From CBDCFV01 sp965261795 (GTDB lineage Bacteria > Chloroflexota > Dehalococcoidia > Lucifugimonadales > UBA3495), in contig OZ253476.1 in NCBI GenBank assembly GCA_965261795.1, positions 1,550,001-1,614,000 of the forward strand: DNA of 64,000 nt. The letters are read 5' to 3'. Positions 18,316 through 25,184 of the stretch are shown one piece after another; position 1 is the stretch's first letter, and each line of letters opens with the position of its first letter. The notes under the pieces are model-generated. The model was not told where the DNA came from, did not search any database, and was given only the letters and a program-made list of their open reading frames with translations. Made by a program: the position numbers and the translations under genes.

Positions 18316-19362
18316 TTAATCAAAGTCGGATAGTATGCTGGGCGCCGCCCAAATCTCCACATGAGCAACCGGTTGGTTGGACCAAATGGTGTTATAAATC
18401 ATTTCGAAGGCTGCCTTCCCCTCTTTGGGAACCCGATCGACAATGTCCCATCCGGAGCCGATCATATCCCCGTCTCTGTTGAAGAATATTGAAGATAATT
18501 GGACTGACGTGACGTCGATTGGGAAAGGGTTGGAAACGACCCCAGTAACTTTTGTATACCCAAAGTTGCGTTTGTAATTTACATTCGATATAGGAAACAA
18601 TGAATGTATCACACTGTGCTGAATGGCTAATGGTTCGAGTGTCTTGATACTTCCAGGATGTTCCCATTCGATATCAATTCGGACAACTTTTGTATTTCCC
18701 GGGAGGATTACAAAGTTGGCAACCCCGAGTATTTGTCCAGGCAGCAAGTAGTCGATGTAGCCCGGTTCGACGCCAAGCAATGTCTCGTCTTCGGAATACG
18801 CCAAGACTTTAAACACCATGTCCCGCATCAATGTATCCGGCGTGGTGTTTTCCACTATCAGTTCCCAACTACCCACAAGAGTGCTTTGCCCTATGCCCGC
18901 CAAACGCAAATTGAGCCCTGGGACGGTGGTGGGTGAAGATTGCTTGCTGAGAATCGGGTTTGGTGGCTCAATAGTCTTTGTTGGACGGGAAGAGAGGGTA
19001 GGACTTGGGTTTGGAGTATGAGCCAAGTCAGGTGCGACAGTCGGGTAAGACGTGGGAGTTGGGTACGGTGTAGAAGTCGGATAGGGGGTTGATGTCGGGA
19101 GAGCCGCAGGAGTATATGTTGGCGCAGGCGTGTATGTCGGGGCTGGAGTGTACGTTGGCAGCGGTGTGTGATTCGTCCGGGTCGTAGTTTGTGGCGATAC
19201 GTCTGCCGGCGAGGTATTAAGCGAATCGGGGGCCTTTGTGACTCGATTAGTCTGAGGGACAGCCTGGGAATCACTGGCACAAGCCATAAGCAGGACAATC
19301 GTTGATACGATGACTATGCCCATGGCAATCCCGAAAGGATGATAGAGATTGCCACAACTCAT
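18316..19362 (-). CDS. secreted lipoprotein with Pro/Thr-rich linker
   Basis: I do not recognise the function. From the ATG at 19362 (GGGGAGG ten bases upstream) the protein has 348 residues: a hydrophobic segment, MGIVIVSTIVLLMACAS, that ends in a lipobox, then a low-complexity linker of repeated TYTPAP and TPYPT units (about residues 65-130), then a C-terminal beta-rich region. The latter has LVGSWELIVENTTPDTLMRD and a second similar stretch (VTGVVSNPFPIDVTSVQL), like two FxLYD-type modules. It is probably anchored outside the membrane with the linker spanning the cell wall. Its A+T content is a little higher than that of its neighbours. Confidence 0.65.
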   Translation of the reverse strand: MSCGNLYHPFGIAMGIVIVSTIVLLMACASDSQAVPQTNRVTKAPDSLNTSPADVSPQTTTRTNHTPLPTYTPAPTYTPAPTYTPAALPTSTPYPTSTPYPTPTSYPTVAPDLAHTPNPSPTLSSRPTKTIEPPNPILSKQSSPTTVPGLNLRLAGIGQSTLVGSWELIVENTTPDTLMRDMVFKVLAYSEDETLLGVEPGYIDYLLPGQILGVANFVILPGNTKVVRIDIEWEHPGSIKTLEPLAIQHSVIHSLFPISNVNYKRNFGYTKVTGVVSNPFPIDVTSVQLSSIFFNRDGDMIGSGWDIVDRVPKEGKAAFEMIYNTIWSNQPVAHVEIWAAPSILSDFD

Positions 19363-19405
19363 TTGGTAAGTGCCTCCCCTCACTGCGGGCCGTGAACCTC
19401 CTGAA

Positions 19406-19690
19406 TCACGACATTGACCCGATGCCATACGCCCCCATCAAGGTCTTTACCTGGTCGAAACGGTCCATGCTGTACATGTCGATGGGGACGCGAGGTTCTA
19501 ATCCCAAAATGGTTTGGGCCAGTGCCTCGCCCATAGTCGGCGAAGACCTGAAACCGTGGCCGCTGAAGCCCACCGCCACGTATATTCCGTCCATGTCGGG
19601 GGCGGGGCCGACGATGGGGTTCCAGTCCGGAGGTACGTCGTACATCCTGGTCCATCATTCCGTGTACCGGGCTCCGTTTTGCATATGCCT
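19406..19690 (-). pseudogene. remnant of a FAD-dependent amino-acid oxidoreductase (C-terminal part)
   Basis: Reading on the - strand gives a C-terminal fragment with DVPPDWNPIVGPAPDMDG and IYVAVGFSGHGFRSSPTMGE, characteristic of the end of DadA/sarcosine-oxidase-like flavoproteins. An in-frame TGA stands just upstream of the ATG at 19645, and the homology stops where the 105-bp repeat (19691-19795) begins. The FAD-binding N-terminal two thirds is missing, so this is a decayed or truncated gene rather than a small protein. Confidence 0.7.
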
Positions 19691-19795
19691 TGGGTGGGGT
19701 GATAATTGCGGTGTTCTGGTTTGACGCCCTGGCTATCACTCCGTAGCCCGCCGGCCCAGTTGTTCTTCCAGTTGCCGTATCCGCTCCTCGGCAGC
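19691..19795. repeat. 105-bp direct repeat, copy 2 (3' end of Uma2 gene 2)
   Basis: The partner of the repeat at 17311-17415, with about three differences. Its outer edge coincides with the break in the flavoprotein remnant at 19406-19690. Duplication of the Uma2 3' segment may therefore have accompanied loss of that gene. Confidence 0.85.
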
Positions 19796-20530
19796 CCGTC
19801 GTGCGGCCCGTTCCTCATCAAGCAGGTCCGCCGATTCATCCAGGCTCAAAAGGAACCCTCCGGCCGCCGGGTCGTAGAACCGGAGTTTTAGATTATCCCA
19901 GCATATGTCCAGCCCCAGGATAGTGCTGTGTCCCCTGATGACGCCGTCGGGACCTGTTGTGGTCTCAATGGGCGTGTACTCTCCGCCTGCCAGTTGGTCC
20001 CCGGCCAGTCGCTCTGGGTAAAGCTGTTTCTCGGCCCCGTCGAACCGCCAGTATTCGGTTACTCCAAGCCGGGCGTACAACTCTCTTTTGAAACCCGTGT
20101 CGTTGGGATGGGTGGTCTCGGAAGCCATCTCCATCGCAAAGGCCGGAGGGCGGCCCGCTTCCCTGATGAAGTAGCCGTTGCGGCGCCGCACAGCGATGGG
20201 GTCAACCCCGGTAGCGACGTAGCAGTCGGGATAGACAATCCGTTGAGCCCCCGTGGAGTCGATGTAGTACACCGGGGTATTGGCGCTGACGAATACGCCC
20301 GGGCGTCCCCGGAAAAAGGCTTGAAGGGCTGTAACGGCGTAGAGAACGTGAGGTAATTGTTGCATATCGTCTGCCAAGGGTCGGCGGTCGTCGGGGGACC
20401 CAGGAGCCGCCGGGACCGGCGTGATAGGGTCGGCAGGCAGGGTCCGGGTCTCCCATGATGTTTTCCATGCGGGGGGGCCGGCCTTCAGCGTATGCAATTT
20501 GTCGAAGGGCGGCGGCAACTTGGTTGTCAT
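19736..20530 (-). CDS. Uma2-family nuclease-like protein with C-terminal coiled coil (second copy)
   Basis: A 264-residue Uma2 (DUF820) protein. The conserved pieces are YPDCYVATGVDPIAV, PAFAMEMASETTHPND and FKRELYARLGVTEYWRFDG, which supply the acidic residues, Lys and final strand of the nuclease-like core. The C-terminal 40 residues (ERAARRAAEERIRQLEEQLG) form a coiled coil almost identical to that of the first copy. I use the ATG at 20530, preceded by GGGAGGAAGCTCAGCG, because the upstream extension lacks a ribosome site. Despite the shared tail, the N-terminal halves differ strongly. Confidence 0.85.
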   Translation of the reverse strand: MTTKLPPPFDKLHTLKAGPPAWKTSWETRTLPADPITPVPAAPGSPDDRRPLADDMQQLPHVLYAVTALQAFFRGRPGVFVSANTPVYYIDSTGAQRIVYPDCYVATGVDPIAVRRRNGYFIREAGRPPAFAMEMASETTHPNDTGFKRELYARLGVTEYWRFDGAEKQLYPERLAGDQLAGGEYTPIETTTGPDGVIRGHSTILGLDICWDNLKLRFYDPAAGGFLLSLDESADLLDEERAARRAAEERIRQLEEQLGRRATE

Positions 20531-21477
20531 CGCTGAGCTTCCTCCCGGAGGATCGGCCCGCAGGCTGGCTGGGTTGAACTGTGAAAATGATAACACGCCA
20601 ACATAGGCCCCTTCCCGGCCTGCGGTTACTTGCCCGAAAATCTCACGGCAGCCCTATGACACTTTGCCTCTTCCCAACCCCGGTGACTCCGGCTTACTAT
20701 TATGTTTGCTCCGCATCACGCCTCTGCTGGACGGGGAGCCAAATCGAGTCTTGTAACTGAATCAAAATGACACACAATGACACAAAAGGTCGCATAAACT
20801 GGCGCAAAAGCGGTGCTGCATGAGGCGATATGACGCAAAAATCTAAAAAACAAGCCGCGTCGCCAAAGCTAAATGGCACGAAATGTCACATATTTTAGAA
20901 AATTCAACAGTACTGCTCTCCGCGGCATGGCAATCGTATTTTAACTATCAGTGCACCAGACAGGCCAAATCTGCCGTAAAACCTTCCGTCATTCCCGCGA
21001 AGGAACGTCACCCCCGCGAAGGAACGTCACCCCCGCGCAGGAACGTCACCCCCGCGCAGGAACGTCACCCCCGCGAAGGAACGTCACCCCCGCGAAGGAA
21101 CGTCACCCCCGCGAAGGAACGTCACCCCCGCGAAGGAACGTCACCCCCGCGAAGGAACGTCACCCCCGCGAAGGAACGTCACCCCCGCGAAGGAACGTCA
21201 CCCCCGCGAAGGCGGGGGCGGGAATCCACACTGTCTCCCATAGGCAAATTTACCCTTTCCAACGACTATGGATTCCCGTTTCCACGGGAATGACCCCTGT
21301 CAGCGTGAAGACGGGGGATTAAATGGGCCGCCAAGCCTTATAACGCGACTGCCCTGCTCTCTGCGCACTCTGCGATGATATAAAGGAAGTAGGATAGTAG
21401 CGGCGCCCGCTGTGAATCTGCTGCAACTACTCCAGTCGAATTAATGGCCGCCGTCGCCAAGGAAAGGGAGGCCAGGT
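20531..21477. other. 947-base gene-free region holding a tandem array
   Basis: There is no credible gene between the divergent Uma2 gene and the zinc-ribbon gene. The part at 20750-20900 is A-rich with repeated AATGACACA words. The segment from 20985 to 21300 holds the 19-bp array and its palindromic borders. ORFs through the array are an artefact: a 19-bp period read in triplets yields a 19-residue repeating peptide. Confidence 0.7.
21002..21210. repeat. 19-bp tandem repeat, 11 copies
   Basis: Eleven head-to-tail copies of GGAACGTCACCCCCGCGAA begin at 21002 and step by exactly 19 bases. Two of them carry CGCAG in place of CGAAG. The array starts from a CATTCCCGCGAA unit and ends in a GGCGGGGGCGGGAATCC palindrome arm, with a further GGATTCCCG / CGGGAAT pair at about 21270-21290. 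It looks like an expansion inside an otherwise ordinary dispersed palindromic element of the same family as the one upstream of tsaD. Confidence 0.9.
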
Positions 21478-21669
21478 ATCGCTAAATTGATATGTCCCCG
21501 GTGTGATTACGCATGGACGCCCGATGAACCTCCCGTGGAATGTCCCCGGTGTCGGCACCGGCCTGGGGATTGGGGAGGCGCATTCATGGAGTATGACAAG
21601 TACCCCCGGTCGCTGAGCTTGGGCGGGGCCACTCCCCGGCTGCCGACCAAGGAATATCCTGGGGTGTAG
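21478..21669 (+). CDS. small zinc-ribbon protein
   Basis: A 60-63-residue protein whose N-terminal half is a four-cysteine ribbon: CPRC, 12 residues, then CPRC (LICPRCDYAWTP and PVECPRCRHRPGDW). It would bind one zinc and is probably a nucleic-acid or protein-binding module. The start is unclear. TTG at 21487 lies 15 bases from the GGGAGG ribosome site (21466-21471), too far to be ideal. An ATC at 21478 is at the right distance and gives the common opening xAKLICPRC. I list the longer form. No ATG or GTG is available in frame. Confidence 0.6.
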   Translation: MAKLICPRCDYAWTPDEPPVECPRCRHRPGDWGGAFMEYDKYPRSLSLGGATPRLPTKEYPGV

Positions 21670-21735
21670 ACAACCCGCACGTTGCCCGGTACCATCCCTG
21701 TATTCTGTCCCAAGGTCCCTTAGCGACGGTTTGCC

Positions 21736-22878
21736 ATGTCTGCTTTAGCCCGTAGCATCGAACATCAAAACCACGCGGTTGCGTCGAACCCCGGCGTCCC
21801 CCTGGAAACCGGGACCTCCGTCGTCTTCAGGGGCGACGGCGAACCCAAGACGCCCCAGTCGATGCTGCGCCAGTTGATTGACGCCGAAGCGGAGTCCGGC
21901 TTGGAGAGCGATTTCTACTCTTTGGGAGGCGACGTCGCAAAGCTGGAGACCCGGTTTGCCGAGTTGTTGGGGAAGGAAGCGGCGGTCTTCATGCCCACGG
22001 GCACCCTTGCCAATCATCTGGCTATCCGCGCCCTCTGCGGCGGCAAACCCCGGGCAATCGTCCAGGAGCAGAGCCACCTGTACCATGACAGCGGCGATTG
22101 TGTAACCCAATTGAGCGGCATCAATCTGGTCCCGTTGGCTAAAGGGCGGGCCGGGTTCACCTTGGAAGAGTTGAAAGGGGCTGTTGACGAGTCCACTTCC
22201 GGACGGGCGTTGACCCCTGTTGGCGCGGTAATGATAGAGAGTCCGGTGCGCCGCCAAGCGGGACAAGTGGTCCCGTTCCCGGAAATGACGGCCATCACCG
22301 AGTATTGCAGAGGCATGGGTATTGGGACCCACCTCGACGGTGCGCGCCTCTACATGATGTCCGCCGCCACCGGGGTGCCCGTGAGAGAGTACGCCGCCCT
22401 GTTCGACACTGTTTACGTCTCGTTGTACAAGTACTTCGGCGCACCGTTCGGCGCAATCCTCGCTGGGGAGTCGCGCCTTCTGGACGGCATGTACCACATC
22501 AGGAGGATGTTCGGCGGCGGCCTCTCGTCTTCTTGCTTCGCCGCAAGCCTGGCTTTGAGGGGATTGGTTGGATTCGAGGAACGGTTCCATCAGGCCATGC
22601 ATAAGAGCAAAGACCTTTTCGACAGGTTGAATGAATTGCCGGGGCTGGAGGTGGGGAAGTTCGAGCATGGCTCAAACATCTACCCCCTGTCCCTCCCCTA
22701 TAACGTGGACGCCGACAAATTCGCGGAGAACCTGCGCCTCAATGACGTCTTTCTCTACCCCGACGAAAGCACCGGCCGGATCTCCTATCTCACCGTCAAT
22801 ACAAGCATATTGCGAATGTCCAACGAGGTCATCGTCGAAGCCTTTGGCGCTGCGTTGAATGAGGGGAGAACGGCATGA
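21736..22878 (+). CDS. PLP-dependent beta-eliminating lyase / threonine-aldolase-like protein
   Basis: A 380-residue fold-type I PLP enzyme of the threonine aldolase family (beta_elim_lyase), which cleaves L-threonine or related beta-hydroxy amino acids to glycine and an aldehyde. Landmarks are the opening SVVFRGDGEPKTPQSML, GKEAAVFMPTGTLANHLAI, GTHLDGARLYMMSAATGVPV with the cofactor-binding Asp, and VSLYKYFGAPFGAIL with the Schiff-base lysine. The product glycine would feed the betaine pathway elsewhere in this window, though that link is only an idea. Its stop codon overlaps the next gene start (ATGA). Confidence 0.85.
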   Translation: MSALARSIEHQNHAVASNPGVPLETGTSVVFRGDGEPKTPQSMLRQLIDAEAESGLESDFYSLGGDVAKLETRFAELLGKEAAVFMPTGTLANHLAIRALCGGKPRAIVQEQSHLYHDSGDCVTQLSGINLVPLAKGRAGFTLEELKGAVDESTSGRALTPVGAVMIESPVRRQAGQVVPFPEMTAITEYCRGMGIGTHLDGARLYMMSAATGVPVREYAALFDTVYVSLYKYFGAPFGAILAGESRLLDGMYHIRRMFGGGLSSSCFAASLALRGLVGFEERFHQAMHKSKDLFDRLNELPGLEVGKFEHGSNIYPLSLPYNVDADKFAENLRLNDVFLYPDESTGRISYLTVNTSILRMSNEVIVEAFGAALNEGRTA

Positions 22879-23102
22879 TCTCCGAGAGCGACGACACCCG
22901 CTTGGGGCGGCTGGAAGGCCAGATGGAGCTTATGGTCCTGGCCATCCAGGACCTCCGCAACGAAGTCCGCAACGAAGTCCGAGCAATCAACGCACGAATA
23001 GACCGGCTTACTCTGGCGATCTTGGGAATGGGCGGCGGGGTAATCGTTGCCCTGATCTCGCTGGTAGGTGTGCTGGCTCTTCAGCTTGCCCAGGGCGGAT
23101 AG
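22875..23102 (+). CDS. small coiled-coil protein with C-terminal membrane helix
   Basis: A 75-residue protein of unknown function: a polar heptad-patterned segment (about 8-46, LGRLEGQMELMVLAIQDLRN then repeated NEVR) followed by one hydrophobic helix (about 47-72, LAILGMGGGVIVALISLVGV). Its start overlaps the upstream lyase stop as ATGA, which makes translation very likely. A longer relative with a frameshift is found at 54850-55151 on the - strand. It resembles the small tail-anchored coiled-coil proteins frequent in Chloroflexota and Cyanobacteria genomes. Confidence 0.7.
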   Translation: MISESDDTRLGRLEGQMELMVLAIQDLRNEVRNEVRAINARIDRLTLAILGMGGGVIVALISLVGVLALQLAQGG

Positions 23103-23186
23103 CCGCCACACGGCCGAGGCCGCCGCCATACCCTACCCATCCACACTGTCAACAATCGAATATTCGGTCAATGAGTGAGGTAAACC

Positions 23187-24854
23187 ATGCCGGAAATGAT
23201 GCCCGGAAAACGCGCCCTGTTGGAGATGTTGAAGGCCGAGGGGGTGGAATACATATTCGGCAACCCCGGAACAAGCGAAGGCCCCATCATCGACGTGCTG
23301 GGCGATTACCCTGAGTTCAAGTATATCCTCGCTTTGCAGGAAAGCGTCGCCGTCGGCATGGGGGAGTCCTACGCCCGCGCCACCGGCACGGCGTCCTTTG
23401 TGAGCCTCCACGTAGACAGCGGCTTGGCCAACGGAATCGCCTTGATGCTGGATGCCTACAACACCGGCACTCCAATGGTGGTGACCTCGGCCAACTACGA
23501 CGCCCGGAGCATCACCGGGGCCAAGACCGACTTGGCCGAGCTTGTTCGCCCGGTCACCAAGTGGTCGGCGGAGTTGACCTTGGCCGACCAGATTCCCGGC
23601 GCTATGCGAAGAGCTTTCAACGAGGCCAACAGTCACCCCAAGGGGCCGGTGTACGTGGGATTTACCTCCAACGCGCTCGAGGGCATGGCGGAAATGAACA
23701 TCGTGCCGTCGAGCAAAATTCATGATGCCACTCGGCCGGGGGCCAACGGGATACAGGAAGCCGCCGAGTTGCTGCTGGCTTCCAAGAGCCCCATGATGAT
23801 CGTTGGAGACAGGGTTTCCGACGACGGAGCGGTCGACCAAGCCGTTGAGTTGGCCGAGTTGCTTGGCTTGCCGGTATACCAGTCACGGGCTGCCGAGGTC
23901 TCCTTCCCGACTACGCATCCCCAGTATTTCGGCGCCCATTCACTGAGAGTTGAGGCCAGCAGGGAGGTCTTGCACAGCGTGGACCTTGTCCTGGCAGTCG
24001 GGATGGACGTGTTCGAAGAACTGTTCTACTGGGGCGACGTTGTTCTGGATCCCGATGTAAAGCTGGTCCACATCGACCCAATACCGGGCCGTGTCGGCAG
24101 GAACGAACCCACCGACGTGGGCATCGTCGCCCACTGCGGACGGGCCTTGGAAGAGCTTATCGAGGCCGTCAAGCCGCGCCTGTCGCCCGCGCTGGAAGGC
24201 GAAATTCGCAACCGTCAAGCCACGGTGACCCAGGAAGCCAAGGACAAGCGCCAAGCATACGAGCAAACGGTAGCCGGCCGGTGGGACAGCCTCCCGATGA
24301 TTCCCGCCAGGATGATGTCCGAACTGGCCCAAGCCTTGCCGCCCAACGCCATCGTCGTTGACGACTCCATCAGCAACCGTGGCGCGCTGCGCCACTATTT
24401 CCAGGGCGCTAAACGGGGTGACATTGTAGGCGTGAGAGGTCAGTCCATCGGCGGCGGCATAGGCGCCACCATGGGCACCCAGTGCGCCTACCCGGACAGG
24501 CCCGTTTTCGGCATCATCGGCGACGGCAGCGCCATGATGACCATCCAGGGCCTATGGACCGCCGCCAACGACAACATCCCGTGCGTTTTCGTCATTTGCA
24601 ACAACGGCAGCTACCGGGTGCTGAAGGTCAACTTCAACGTTTATCAGAAAGATATCCTGGGAGTCGAGCCTGCGGGGCACAACCTGCTTTACTCCGACTT
24701 CCCAACTCCCTTCGACGTAGCCGCCATAGCCAGGAGCATGGGGGTGCACGGTGAGCGCATCGTCGATCCCGGCGAAATCGCGCCGGCCGTTCAGCGGGCC
24801 ATAGCGTCAGGCAAGCCCGCTGTCCTGGACATAGTTATCGACGGTTCGCTGTAG
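23187..24854 (+). CDS. thiamine-diphosphate enzyme, benzoylformate-decarboxylase-like
   Basis: A 555-residue ThDP-dependent enzyme with the usual three domains: Pyr (1-170), central (about 180-320) and PP (about 350-540). The catalytic Glu52 is in ILALQESVAVGMG, and the ThDP-Mg motif is IGDGSAMMTIQGLWTAAND ending in NN. The pattern LHVDSG (His at the position of benzoylformate decarboxylase His70) and VKWSAEL resemble MdlC more than acetolactate synthase, and no small regulatory subunit gene is present. It probably decarboxylates a 2-oxo acid; the substrate is uncertain. The ATG at 23187 follows GTGAGGTAAACC. The gene converges with the molybdenum hydroxylase gene across MITE copy 1. Confidence 0.87.
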   Translation: MPEMMPGKRALLEMLKAEGVEYIFGNPGTSEGPIIDVLGDYPEFKYILALQESVAVGMGESYARATGTASFVSLHVDSGLANGIALMLDAYNTGTPMVVTSANYDARSITGAKTDLAELVRPVTKWSAELTLADQIPGAMRRAFNEANSHPKGPVYVGFTSNALEGMAEMNIVPSSKIHDATRPGANGIQEAAELLLASKSPMMIVGDRVSDDGAVDQAVELAELLGLPVYQSRAAEVSFPTTHPQYFGAHSLRVEASREVLHSVDLVLAVGMDVFEELFYWGDVVLDPDVKLVHIDPIPGRVGRNEPTDVGIVAHCGRALEELIEAVKPRLSPALEGEIRNRQATVTQEAKDKRQAYEQTVAGRWDSLPMIPARMMSELAQALPPNAIVVDDSISNRGALRHYFQGAKRGDIVGVRGQSIGGGIGATMGTQCAYPDRPVFGIIGDGSAMMTIQGLWTAANDNIPCVFVICNNGSYRVLKVNFNVYQKDILGVEPAGHNLLYSDFPTPFDVAAIARSMGVHGERIVDPGEIAPAVQRAIASGKPAVLDIVIDGSL

Positions 24855-24893
24855 ACCCAGAATATATCGTATCCGTAAAGTCCCCGTCCCAAA

Positions 24894-25166
24894 GCTGACA
24901 GGGGTATGTATTTCATTTGGGACTTTACGCAGTTGAACGTGAGACCGCATAGAACGTGAGACCGCATAGTAGGGTAGGCTTGCTCAAATACAAAACCGCT
25001 CCCAAATGCTCACTATCGGGCCCATTCCGTATCGGGCCCATTCCGTCATTCCGGCGTAGGCCGGAATCCAGGCGGGCCCATTCCGTCATTCCGGCGTAGG
25101 CCGGAATCCAGGGGCGGTGGGGGCCGGTTCGTAGCTATAATCTCAATTTTACATACCCCTGTCAGC
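24894..25166. mobile_element. MITE-like element, copy 1 (273 bp)
   Basis: The ends are perfect 17-bp terminal inverted repeats (GCTGACAGGGGTATGTA and its complement), flanked by an identical 9-bp duplication CGTCCCAAA (24885-24893 and 25167-25175). Inside are a subterminal segment shared with copy 2 (TTTGGGACTTTACGCAGTTG onward), a 17-bp tandem duplication around GAACGTGAGACCGCATA, two full copies plus a degenerate one of the 40-bp ATTCCGGC/GCCGGAAT palindrome unit, and a shared right arm (GGTTCGTAGCTATAATCTCA). There is no coding capacity. It lies between the convergent ThDP enzyme and molybdenum hydroxylase genes. Confidence 0.88.
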
Positions 25167-25184
25167 CGTCCCAAAGGGAGAGAG

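Noticed and set aside
20883..21322. ORFs with EGTSPPRRNVTPA-type repeating peptides
   Set aside because: They arise from a 19-bp DNA repeat read in triplets. Long readings exist in more than one frame, and no start signal is present.
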